From Hamadaea sp. (GTDB lineage Bacteria > Actinomycetota > Actinomycetes > Mycobacteriales > Micromonosporaceae), in assembly GCF_013362815.1 (NCBI RefSeq), contig NZ_JABFVK010000006.1:81088-145087 (forward strand): DNA of 64,000 nucleotides, given 5' to 3'. The position numbers were made by a program, and so were the translations under genes. Of this stretch, positions 19,562 to 28,085 are shown piece by piece (the first letter of the stretch is position 1; every line of letters begins with the position of its first letter). The notes beneath the pieces are model-generated. The model searched no databases, was not told the DNA's origin, and saw nothing but the letters and a program-made list of their open reading frames with translations.

Positions 19562-20491
19562 TCAGCCCTTGACGGCTCCGACGACCACGCCCTTGGCGAA
19601 GTGCTTCTGCAGGAACGGGTAGACCAGGCAGATGGGAACGAGCGAGACGACCAGGATCGCCATCTGCAGGGACTGCTGTGGCGGGACGACCTCCCCCGGC
19701 AGGTCCGTCCCGATGGCCGTGTTGTCCACGACGTAGGTGCGCAGTACGAGGCTCAACGGCCACTTGTCGGGGTCGTTGATGTAGAGCAGCGCGTTGAAGA
19801 ACGCGCTCCAGTAGGCCACCGCCTGGAACAGGCCCACGACCGCCAGCACGGCCTTGGACAGCGGCAGCATGATCCGGGTGAGGATCTGCAGCTCACCGGC
19901 ACCGTCGATGCGAGCGGCGTCGATGATCTCGCGCGGCACCTCCATGAAGAAGGCGCGCACGATGATGACCTGGAAGGCGGAGACGACGGGCGGCAGGATC
20001 AGCGCCCACCAGGAGTCGATCAGGCCGAGCTGTTTGATGAGCAGGTAGTTCGGGATCATGCCGGCGTTGAACAGCATCGTGATCAGCACCAGCATGAGCA
20101 GCGGGCGGTGGCCGAAGCTGCCCGGCCGGGACAGCGAGTACGCCAGCAACGCGACGACCGCCATCGACAACAGCGATCCCACCAGCGTGATCCCGATGGA
20201 TACGAGGGTGGCCCGGGTGACCGCGCCACCCCGGAAGATCGCCGCGTACGCGTCGAAGGACGGATGCGATGGCCACAGGACGTAACCGCCGGCCTTCGTG
20301 ATCTGATCCTGGTCGGCCAGCGACGTCGAGATGACCCCGATGAACGGGATCGCCACGGCGGCGCAGCAGATGAGCAGCACGATTCCCTTGAGCGCCCGGA
20401 CGACCGGGTTGGGCGCGGGCGCGCCGTTGACCAGCTTCGGCTTGTTCGCCGTACGCCGGACGCTCCGGGACCGGGAAGCCAGAGTCACCAT
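19562..20491 (-). CDS. Carbohydrate ABC transporter permease (LplC/CUT1 type)
   Basis: 309 residues with six transmembrane helices and the cytoplasmic EAA loop EIIDAARIDGAGELQILTRI that contacts the ATPase. It ends in FLQKHFAKGVVVGAVKG, the characteristic C-terminus of MalG/LplC-like permeases. ATG 20491 overlaps the end of the LplB-like gene by 7 bp. No ATPase gene is present, which is common for actinomycete CUT1 importers that share an MsiK-type ATPase encoded elsewhere. Confidence 0.93.
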   Translation of the reverse strand: MVTLASRSRSVRRTANKPKLVNGAPAPNPVVRALKGIVLLICCAAVAIPFIGVISTSLADQDQITKAGGYVLWPSHPSFDAYAAIFRGGAVTRATLVSIGITLVGSLLSMAVVALLAYSLSRPGSFGHRPLLMLVLITMLFNAGMIPNYLLIKQLGLIDSWWALILPPVVSAFQVIIVRAFFMEVPREIIDAARIDGAGELQILTRIMLPLSKAVLAVVGLFQAVAYWSAFFNALLYINDPDKWPLSLVLRTYVVDNTAIGTDLPGEVVPPQQSLQMAILVVSLVPICLVYPFLQKHFAKGVVVGAVKG

Positions 20492-21408
20492 CGTGAGTAG
20501 ATCCCTCTCTCCCCGAACAGGTGCGCGACCTTGTTGGCGATGAGCACGAGTGCCAATCCGACCACGCCCTTGACCAGCCCGACCGCGGCGGCCATGCCGA
20601 AGTTGCCGTCGAGAATGCCGCGGTTGTAGACGTAGGTGTCGAGCACCTCGGAGACGTCTTGCCCCACGGCGGCCTGTTGCAGATAGATCTGCTCGAAGCC
20701 GACCGAGAGGACGTCGCCGAGACGCAGGATGAGCAGCAGCACGACCACCGACCGGATGGCCGGGAGGGTCACGTGCCACAGCTGCCGGAGCCGGCCGCCG
20801 CCGTCCACGGCGACCGCCTCGAACAGTTCGGTGTCGACGCGGGAGATCGCGGCGAGGAAGATGATCGTGCCCCAGCCGACGTCCTTCCAGATCGCCTGAC
20901 TGGTGATCAGCGGCAGGAACAAGTCGGAGTTGCCGATGATGTGGAGCAGCGGCAGGTCGTGTACGCGGGCCCAGGTGTTGTAGAGCCCGGCGTTGCCGAG
21001 CATCTGCTGGAACAGCGCGACCACGATCACCCAGGACATGAAGTGCGGCAGGTAGAGCACCGACTGCACGACCCGCTTGATCTTCTCCGAGAGCAAGCTG
21101 TTGAGCAGCAGCGCCAGCGCGATCGGGATGGGGAAGACCACCACGACCTGGATCAGCGAGATGATCAAGGTGTTGCTCAGGGCGTTGAGGAAGGCCGGGT
21201 CGCCTTCGTAGATCACGCGGAAGTTCGTGAAGCCGACCCAGGGCGCTTCCCAGATCGTCAGGTAGGGCCGGTAGTCCTTGAACGCGATGACGTTCCCGGC
21301 CAGCGGCACGTAGTGGAACAGCACCACCAGCAGAAGGCCGGGCAGGCCCAGCATCAGCAGGAACCAGTCCCGCCGCAACCGTCGCCACGGACTCGCGGGT
21401 GCCGCCAT
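20485..21408 (-). CDS. Carbohydrate ABC transporter permease (LplB/CUT1 type)
   Basis: 307 residues with six membrane helices, starting WFLLMLGLPGLLLVVLFHYV. It carries VGFTNFRVIYEGDPAFLNALSNT of the LplB group and the EAA loop ELFEAVAVDGGGRLRQLWHV. ATG 21408 has AGGAG upstream. LplB/LplC pairs usually import complex oligosaccharides such as lyase products. It lies downstream of the binding-protein gene and is separated from it by 139 bp holding a perfect hairpin. Confidence 0.93.
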   Translation of the reverse strand: MAAPASPWRRLRRDWFLLMLGLPGLLLVVLFHYVPLAGNVIAFKDYRPYLTIWEAPWVGFTNFRVIYEGDPAFLNALSNTLIISLIQVVVVFPIPIALALLLNSLLSEKIKRVVQSVLYLPHFMSWVIVVALFQQMLGNAGLYNTWARVHDLPLLHIIGNSDLFLPLITSQAIWKDVGWGTIIFLAAISRVDTELFEAVAVDGGGRLRQLWHVTLPAIRSVVVLLLILRLGDVLSVGFEQIYLQQAAVGQDVSEVLDTYVYNRGILDGNFGMAAAVGLVKGVVGLALVLIANKVAHLFGERGIYSRW

Positions 21409-21490
21409 GTCACACTCCTGTTCTCGCTCGCCTGTCCTAACCGGCCGACCCTCGCTGGCCGACGCTCACCGGCCGACTCTCACCGGCAGC

Positions 21491-21552
21491 GTTGATCATG
21501 AACCTAGGGGCGCCGACACGCCGTCGGGCGGGACCCTAGGTTCATGATCAAC
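21491..21552 (-). terminator. Perfect 19-bp hairpin at the end of the binding-protein gene
   Basis: Arms 21491-21509 and 21534-21552 are perfect complements (GTTGATCATGAACCTAGGG) around a 24-base spacer. The binding-protein stop codon (21548-21550) lies inside the right arm. It is probably a partial terminator or 3' stabiliser that keeps binding-protein mRNA above permease mRNA, as in other ABC import operons. Confidence 0.8.
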
Positions 21553-23158
21553 TCGACACGGCCTTCTCGTACTCGGCTCGGGCGGCGTCGCCGCCGGCCT
21601 TCTTCCACGCGGCCACCGCCTCGTCCCAGTACGCCGCGGGTTTGCGGCCGGAGACGATGTCGAGTTCGGCGGCGTCGATGATCTTGCTCATCTCGCCGGC
21701 CTTGTCCACCGCCGTCGCCGAGTAGAGACCGTCGGCCGGGCTGCGCAGCATCGTCGGGACGACCTTCTCCTGATACGCCCGCTGAGCGTCCACCCGCGCC
21801 TTGTCGCCGGGACCGAGGACGGGCGGCGCGTCGATCACGTACTCCAGGGGCAGCTTGACCTCGACCTTGCCCTTGTCGGTCAGCACCGGCTTGCCGTTCT
21901 GCATCGTGTAGTGCGTGCCCTCGATGCCGAACTTGCGGAACATGTACTCCGTCGTCCCGAGCGGGGCGGCCAGCCAGTCGCAGATCTTCAGCAGCTGCTT
22001 GATCCGGGCCTTGTCGCCCTTCTTGACCGCGGTGATCGCGAACGCCGCAGCGCCGGCCGGGTGCTGGGCGATGCCGCCGCCCTCGGCCTTCGGGGCCGGC
22101 ATCGCGCCGATCTCCGCCGCCTTGTACGCGGCCGCCATGGTGTCCCAGGCGGCGTACCCGTCACCGTGGAGCGCGATCGTGCCGTTGCCGAACAGGTCGC
22201 GTACCTGCAGTTTCCCGCCGAGGCTGTCCGGGTGGAACAACCCCTTCTTGTACAGCTCGGCCGTGCGAGCGACCGCCTCCTTGCGCTGCTCCGTCTCGAA
22301 CTCGGAGACGAACTTGCCGCCCTCGGCCTTCCAGGTGTTGGGCACGCCCAGCATGGTTCCGACGAAGACGATGACGCGCTTGATGCCGCCGAACGCCCAT
22401 CGGTTCGCCTTGGCGTCGGTCAGCCCCTCGGCCAGCGTGACGAACTCGGCATAGCTGGCCGGAGCGTTGTTCAGGCTCCGAGCCCGGATGAGGTCGTTGC
22501 GCGAGAAGAAGATCGTCCCGGCGATGCCGCGCGGGATCGGCACGCCGTAGATGCCGCCCCCGTACGCCGTCGGCAGCCAGGCGTCCCTGGGGATGTTGGC
22601 CAGGAACGGGTAGTCCTTGACCGCCGAACCCGAGACGAACTCGCTGAGGTCGGCGCACATCCGGGTCAGCACGTCGGCCCGGTGGGCGAGCTTCGAAGAG
22701 ATCAGCGTCAGGTCGGGCAGCTGGCCACCGGCGATGATGGTGGACAGCTTGCTGAGGTAGTCGGCCGACGGCGTCATCGTGATGTCGAGGGTCGCCCCAA
22801 GCCGGTTGTTCACCTCCTGCCAGTACGCGTTCGACCCCGCGCTCGGCGGCACCGGGTTGAACATGTTGGTCAGGACGGTCACGTTCCCGAGGCCCTCACC
22901 GGGCTTGCTCGTGAACGCGGTCGCCAGGTTCGCCGGGTACTCGTAGAAGCCGGCCATCACGCCGTCGGCGGTGGCGGGCAGATCCGGCTTGACCAGGGTC
23001 GCCGGGGCGTACTCGGGGAAGGTGACGCTGCCCGCGCCACCGGTGGTCGGGGTGGTCGAGGTGCCGCAGGCGGCGAGCAGGCCGGACCCGGCGACTGCGG
23101 CGGCCGCGCCGCCCGTCAAAGTCAGGAATCTGCGTCTGGTCAATGCGCTATTTGCCAT
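21548..23158 (-). CDS. Extracellular sugar-binding lipoprotein of the LplB/LplC importer
   Basis: 536 residues. The Tat-lipoprotein signal RRRFLTLTGGAAAAVAGSG ends in the lipobox LLAACG (Cys near residue 31). A large periplasmic-type binding domain follows, of the LplA/CUT1 size class and longer than MalE. The frame opens upstream to 23293, but ATG 23158 has AGGAT five bases before it and starts the signal. It lies two bases after the GH38 stop. It delivers an oligosaccharide to the two downstream permeases. The ligand is unknown, and the locus enzymes point to a mannose-containing or uronate-containing glycan (inference). Confidence 0.92.
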   Translation of the reverse strand: MANSALTRRRFLTLTGGAAAAVAGSGLLAACGTSTTPTTGGAGSVTFPEYAPATLVKPDLPATADGVMAGFYEYPANLATAFTSKPGEGLGNVTVLTNMFNPVPPSAGSNAYWQEVNNRLGATLDITMTPSADYLSKLSTIIAGGQLPDLTLISSKLAHRADVLTRMCADLSEFVSGSAVKDYPFLANIPRDAWLPTAYGGGIYGVPIPRGIAGTIFFSRNDLIRARSLNNAPASYAEFVTLAEGLTDAKANRWAFGGIKRVIVFVGTMLGVPNTWKAEGGKFVSEFETEQRKEAVARTAELYKKGLFHPDSLGGKLQVRDLFGNGTIALHGDGYAAWDTMAAAYKAAEIGAMPAPKAEGGGIAQHPAGAAAFAITAVKKGDKARIKQLLKICDWLAAPLGTTEYMFRKFGIEGTHYTMQNGKPVLTDKGKVEVKLPLEYVIDAPPVLGPGDKARVDAQRAYQEKVVPTMLRSPADGLYSATAVDKAGEMSKIIDAAELDIVSGRKPAAYWDEAVAAWKKAGGDAARAEYEKAVSS

Positions 23159-23160
23159 GA

Positions 23161-26100
23161 TCAATCCTTCGGGGAGTCCGTCGGGACGGGATGCAGGATC
23201 AGCGAGACGACCCGCCACGGTCCGATGTCGACGGTCGGGAGACCGCCGTCGTCGCGGGGCAACGGGCCGATCTCGCGTTCGTCGGCGGTGCACAAGGTGA
23301 CGTCTCCGGCCACCGGCAGCACGACGCGTACTGCCCGGCCGGCGAGGTCTTGCAGGCGCAGCAGCAGTCCGTCACCGGTCCGCGGCTGGGCGACGGTGGC
23401 GTGCACCGTCTCCGGCAGGTCCAGGTCCAGCAGCGATCCGGTGTCCGGCAACGGCCGCGGATCGACGTCGAACTTGTCCAGCCAGGTGATTTCGGTGGCG
23501 GTGGCGGCCGCGCGTACCTCCCGGCCGAAGCGCCCGGCCGCCACCGGGTCGAACGCCGGCAGGGGCGTGAAGGCGTACCGGAGGGTCAGGGTTCCGTCCT
23601 GCTCCGGCGGGGTGTTCGTCGGCCAGTAGTTGTTGAGGACCCAGGAGAACACGCTGGACCCCGGCCGGAACCGCTCTCGCCATTCGCCGCGGACGATGTC
23701 GCCCACGGTGAACAGCGGCGCGTCCGCCGAACTCCACGCGATCGCCGGGCCGCCCCCTTCGGACACCACGACCGCATGCTGCGTGGTGAACCAGTCGTGG
23801 CACGCGCCCGGCGCGGTGTCGGCGGCCGGATCGATCCAGCCCTGCTGCCGGTCGTAGCGCAGCACGGGATCGGTTGCCGCGAACGGAAACGCCACGTACA
23901 CCGACTCCTTGGCCAGCACGCGTACCTTGTCGACCTCGACCGTCACGTCCACCCGGTCGGAGTCGTCGCGCAGCAGCACGTCGACCTCGACCCGGGGCAG
24001 GCTCGGTCCACTCCCGACGGTGCGCAGCCGCCAGCCGTCGTAGGTGCGGCGCAGCCCGATCGGCCGCATCTCAGCCGCGGTCACGGTGAGCTCCGGCGGG
24101 TCCGCCTTCGGACGACGGCCGAACAGCGTGCTGCGCGGCGCGGGCTCGTGCCTATGCGGCTCGCCCGAATGTTCAGGCTGATCACCGCGGGTCAGCGACA
24201 CCGGGCCGTTGAGCGCGTACAAGACCTGGCCGAGCGTCCACTCACGACTGTCCAGCAGCTCCCGCCCGCTCGCGCGGTGGCGCAGGCCCCGGATCGCCCC
24301 GGTCGCGGGGTCGAAGGCCACCTCCCACCGCGCGGTGGTCAAGCTCGCGGGCACGGTCTGCCACTCGTCTCGGCCCGCGGCCGGCTGCCCGGTGGATCCG
24401 TCTTCCTCGCCAGGCGTGAGGGTACGCCCAACGCCGAGCCCGATTGCCCGATAGCCGAAGGGGGGCACCCCGGGAACGGTGACGCGCACTCGTTTGAGGC
24501 CGTTGCAGTCCGCCATCACCTCGCCGGGAAGACCGTCCGGGCTGCCGTGCAGGGTCTCCAGCTCGACGTCGACGTCGCGCGCCCAGCCGAGCGGGTTGTG
24601 CACGAGCAACGTCGGCCCGGCCGTGCTGACGAGCTCGCCGAGCTGGCTGAGCGCCCGGCGAGTCTCGTCCGTCGCCACCCGGTACGCCGAATGCACCTGA
24701 TGCCGCTTCCAGTCGAGCTGGTCGCCGACCTGGTGGCCGTGCGGATGCGCGTTGCCGTGTGCCCACGTCCAGGTGTGCTCGCAGCCGTAGAGCGCGCCTT
24801 CCCAGGCGGCGTCCAGGGCGGCGCGATGCGGCCGGTAGCCGGGTTCGGCGAGGCTCACCAGCGCGGCGAGCCCTTCCGCGGCGGGCAGGGTGGACTGCGT
24901 ACGCCGATGCTCGGCGGCGACGGCGGCTCCGGTGCCGACGCCGTCCTCCCAGTAGGAGCCGCCGTCGCCGCGCCAGACGGGCAGCCGATCCGCCAATGGG
25001 CGTACGGCGTCGAGGTAGCCCGCCATCGTCGACACCACCAGCCGCGGGTACGCGTACCGCTCGTTCCAGCGGGCGGCGAACCCGGCGTCGCCGTCGCCGA
25101 GATCCTCGTTGTCGGCGTGCGTGCCGATGACGGCCAGGTCGGCCGGGAGGTAGTCGGGCCGGTCATACCGGGCGAGGAGGCGGCAGAACGCGTGCGCTCC
25201 CCCGGCGACGGTCTGCGGGTCGCCCACCATGAACCGCAGCTGCGAGTAGGTGTCGGAGAAGTGGGTCAGGACCTGGGAGCCGTCCACGCCTTCCCACATC
25301 ACCGGGCTGGCCAGGTGCTGGGCGTCGCTGTCGGCGTTGCCGCCCCGGTGGTGGTTCTCGATTCCGACGAAGGCGTCGAGGCCGAGCGCCCGCAGCATCG
25401 ACGGGAGCGCCGCCGAATACGACGGAACGTCGGTGAGGTTGGCGTACTCGATCGGGATCGCATGCTCTTCCCGCAGGCGCGCCGCCGCGTACGCCGCCCG
25501 GTAGACCTCTTCGAGGCTGGCGATGCCGGACAGGAACAAGCTGTGGAAGGCGTTGACCGACAGCCGGCCCGACCGCAGCGCCGCGAGCACCTGCTCCGAG
25601 CGCTTCGCCGACCGGGTCGCGAGGTACTCCCCCACGATCAGCGAGCCGTCGACCGAGAAGGCGAAGCCGGGGTCGCCGGGATGAGCCGCGAGCGCGTCGA
25701 GCGCCCGATCGAGGTTGCGGCTGTGCAGCTCCAGCACCTTGCCCTGCACGTCGGTGTAGCCGACATCGAGGTGCACGTGCGGAATCAGGTGCAACGTCCA
25801 CTTACGAGCAGGACGCAGCTCGAACGTCTGCGCAGGTCCACTATCGACGGTGACCGTCGCAGTCACCGGCTCGGTGAACTCCGGCACTGGGAACCGTACG
25901 CGGACGTCACCGAAATCGCGGTCACCCCGCTGCAGGCTGACCGGATACGTCTGCTGCTCCAGGCGTACCAGTGCTTGGGCGGCACTGGACTGGGCCGGAA
26001 CCGAGACGGTCAGCTCTACCAGGACAGAGCCGTCGTGCAGGTAGAGCGGGGTGGCGGCGAGCGCGACGTCCGGTGTGGCCGGACGGTCCGCAGGCCGGAG

Positions 26101-26565
26101 GGTGATCTCGTGCCATACGACGCCGCTGCCGAAGTGGTGGCCGAACTGCTCGCGATGACGCGGGCGAGGGCCTTGCTCAGGCGTGATCGGACCGGTCGCC
26201 GCGGCTTCGTCGAGCGTGGTCGTGATCGATATCGAGTGATCACCCGGGCCGAGCCAGGCGGCGGGCAGCCACACGTCGAGCGTCACGTCTCCCGCGATGG
26301 GGCCGTGCCGATAGGTTTCCGAGCGGTCCTCCCGGCGCACAGCGGGATGGAAGAACCCGCGATGCGCGCCGTCGACCACGATGGACAGATCGGGGCAGGG
26401 ACCGTGACCCGCCGCGAACTCCAGACGCAGTACGCACCCCTCGGCCGGCACCGGCTCTCCGATGTGGAACCCGAGCTCGACGGTGTGCGGCTGCCAGCCG
26501 GATGACGCGTCGAGTGGACCCGGCTGGAAGGCCGGATCGGGCCGGGCGAGCGTGATCGGCCGCAC
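23161..26565 (-). CDS. GH38-like alpha-mannosidase
   Basis: About 1134 residues with no signal peptide, so cytoplasmic. After an N-terminal beta-rich domain (about 260 residues) the catalytic barrel opens with HLIPHVHLDVGYTD, a His/Asp zinc pair as in GH38. It continues with VIGTHADNEDLGDGDAG, the likely nucleophile-Asp region, and a long C-terminal beta-sandwich. The family similarity is distant, so mannose specificity is not proven. GTG 26565 is preferred to an upstream in-frame ATG because GGAG lies five bases before it and it starts two bases after the upstream stop. It should hydrolyse the imported oligosaccharide. Confidence 0.8.
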   Translation of the reverse strand: MRPITLARPDPAFQPGPLDASSGWQPHTVELGFHIGEPVPAEGCVLRLEFAAGHGPCPDLSIVVDGAHRGFFHPAVRREDRSETYRHGPIAGDVTLDVWLPAAWLGPGDHSISITTTLDEAAATGPITPEQGPRPRHREQFGHHFGSGVVWHEITLRPADRPATPDVALAATPLYLHDGSVLVELTVSVPAQSSAAQALVRLEQQTYPVSLQRGDRDFGDVRVRFPVPEFTEPVTATVTVDSGPAQTFELRPARKWTLHLIPHVHLDVGYTDVQGKVLELHSRNLDRALDALAAHPGDPGFAFSVDGSLIVGEYLATRSAKRSEQVLAALRSGRLSVNAFHSLFLSGIASLEEVYRAAYAAARLREEHAIPIEYANLTDVPSYSAALPSMLRALGLDAFVGIENHHRGGNADSDAQHLASPVMWEGVDGSQVLTHFSDTYSQLRFMVGDPQTVAGGAHAFCRLLARYDRPDYLPADLAVIGTHADNEDLGDGDAGFAARWNERYAYPRLVVSTMAGYLDAVRPLADRLPVWRGDGGSYWEDGVGTGAAVAAEHRRTQSTLPAAEGLAALVSLAEPGYRPHRAALDAAWEGALYGCEHTWTWAHGNAHPHGHQVGDQLDWKRHQVHSAYRVATDETRRALSQLGELVSTAGPTLLVHNPLGWARDVDVELETLHGSPDGLPGEVMADCNGLKRVRVTVPGVPPFGYRAIGLGVGRTLTPGEEDGSTGQPAAGRDEWQTVPASLTTARWEVAFDPATGAIRGLRHRASGRELLDSREWTLGQVLYALNGPVSLTRGDQPEHSGEPHRHEPAPRSTLFGRRPKADPPELTVTAAEMRPIGLRRTYDGWRLRTVGSGPSLPRVEVDVLLRDDSDRVDVTVEVDKVRVLAKESVYVAFPFAATDPVLRYDRQQGWIDPAADTAPGACHDWFTTQHAVVVSEGGGPAIAWSSADAPLFTVGDIVRGEWRERFRPGSSVFSWVLNNYWPTNTPPEQDGTLTLRYAFTPLPAFDPVAAGRFGREVRAAATATEITWLDKFDVDPRPLPDTGSLLDLDLPETVHATVAQPRTGDGLLLRLQDLAGRAVRVVLPVAGDVTLCTADEREIGPLPRDDGGLPTVDIGPWRVVSLILHPVPTDSPKD

Positions 26566-26567
26566 GG

Positions 26568-28085
26568 CTACTCCAGCCCGGGGAGGGTCAGAACGCTGCC
26601 GTGCTCCCGCAAGGCCGCCGCCAGCTGGGGATAGTCGTAGTCCTGCACGGCGCGCCCGGTGCCCAGCGATTGCGCGGCCAGTTCGCCCGCGGCCTCGCCG
26701 AGCATGCCGTAGTTGGGCTCCATGCGCGGTGAGCTGTAGCCGACGTGGCTGGCCGAGAAGCACAGCGGGACCGCGATGTTCTCGACGCCTCCGCGTGCGG
26801 GGAACAGCACTTCGGCGGGGATCTGGTAGAGATCGACCGGCGGGTTGCTCTCGGTGCCGGACAGCGTGCCTTCGCCCACGATGGTGTCGTCGCCCTCGGC
26901 GTAGTACTGGACGATGTGGCTGTCCATTCCGTACTTCCAGCAGCAGACCGGCGTCGCCTTGGTGTTGCCCGGCTTCAGCAGGTCGTGCTGGGTCAGCACG
27001 TGCGCGCCCCGGAGCCGGCGGGCCTCACGGATGTAGAGCGCGTGCGGGAAGCCCGTCCCGTGTGGACTGTCCACGAACTCGTCGGGCGGCAGGCCGAACG
27101 TGCGGGTGTCGGCCCGGAAGCTCGCCGGCAGCGACGGGTCGTTGGCCAGCCAGTAGAGCATCCCCTGATGCCAGCGGACGTGTTCGGCGATTACCTCGTC
27201 CCGCCGCGCCCAGGTGCCGTCCGGGTAGTCCCACGACGCGCCGGGCAGGTCGAACCCGATGAACAGCGCCTGGTTGGTCTGGTACTTGCCGTTCGGCAGC
27301 AACGCCGTGTGGGTCACGATGTCGGACAGGCCCTTGACTCCACGCTGTTCCAGGAGCTGTCCGAGGTACGCGTAGAGCTTCGGGTCGTAGTCCGCGGGTT
27401 TCGGGAAAGGCAGCCGGTCGGCATTGGTCGAGAGCACGCCCCGGAAGTTGTAGGCCTGCGTCTTCTCGTCCGCCTCGCCCGCCTGCTGCGGCGGGACCGG
27501 CTTGACCGGATAGAGATCGGTGGGCCGGAAGCTGCGCCGCCGGTACGCCTGCACGGGCTGGAAGCCGGCGAGCGGCTCGCCGTACTTCTCGTGCCCTTCC
27601 CGCCCGTACGCGTACGGCACACCGGCCGCCGCCATCAGGTCGCCCTCGTAGGAGGCGTCGATGAAGAACCGCGCCCGGATGCCCTTCACCCGCTCGATCC
27701 GGCCGCCTCGAACATCTACATCGGACGGACCGTGGATGCGTTCGCCGGTGAGCACCGTCGCGCCGGCGTCGTTGATGAGATCCCAAGCGACCTGTTCGGC
27801 CACCTTCGGCTCGAACCGGTACGCCGCCTCGTCGAGCCCGTACGCCCGCCCGATGCCCTCGAAGAAGCGGGTGAGGGTGAGCCCGGCCAACGCCTCGATC
27901 ACGTTGGGGCAGTCCGACTTGACCAGGCCGCCCGCGACGATGCCGCCGACGTGCCGGGTCGGCTCCAGAATGACGGTGCGATAGCCGCGCATTCGCAAGC
28001 GCAGCGCCGCCATGATTCCGGCGAGGGTAGCGCCGTAGACGACGACGTCGGTCGGCTGGTGCTGAGTCATCGGATCGTCGGTCAT
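26568..28085 (-). CDS. FAD-dependent oxidoreductase (FAD_oxidored family), copy 2
   Basis: 505 residues. An N-terminal Rossmann strand (DVVVYGATLAGIMAALRLRM) is followed by the acidic end of strand 2 (VILEPTRHVGG) and the family motif FFIDASYEGDLMAAAGVPYAYGRE. It lacks a canonical GxGxxG but keeps the spacing. Its ATG overlaps the upstream stop (ATGA at 28082-28085) and its stop is two bases before the GH38 start. Members of this family are often misannotated as xanthan lyases. The substrate is unknown, perhaps a sugar hydroxyl oxidised before or after hydrolysis. Confidence 0.85.
   Translation of the reverse strand: MTDDPMTQHQPTDVVVYGATLAGIMAALRLRMRGYRTVILEPTRHVGGIVAGGLVKSDCPNVIEALAGLTLTRFFEGIGRAYGLDEAAYRFEPKVAEQVAWDLINDAGATVLTGERIHGPSDVDVRGGRIERVKGIRARFFIDASYEGDLMAAAGVPYAYGREGHEKYGEPLAGFQPVQAYRRRSFRPTDLYPVKPVPPQQAGEADEKTQAYNFRGVLSTNADRLPFPKPADYDPKLYAYLGQLLEQRGVKGLSDIVTHTALLPNGKYQTNQALFIGFDLPGASWDYPDGTWARRDEVIAEHVRWHQGMLYWLANDPSLPASFRADTRTFGLPPDEFVDSPHGTGFPHALYIREARRLRGAHVLTQHDLLKPGNTKATPVCCWKYGMDSHIVQYYAEGDDTIVGEGTLSGTESNPPVDLYQIPAEVLFPARGGVENIAVPLCFSASHVGYSSPRMEPNYGMLGEAAGELAAQSLGTGRAVQDYDYPQLAAALREHGSVLTLPGLE

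Noticed and set aside
23191..26505. 1104-codon plus-strand frame across the GH38 gene
   Set aside because: Shadow of the mannosidase; no motif, and codon third positions fit the minus-strand gene.
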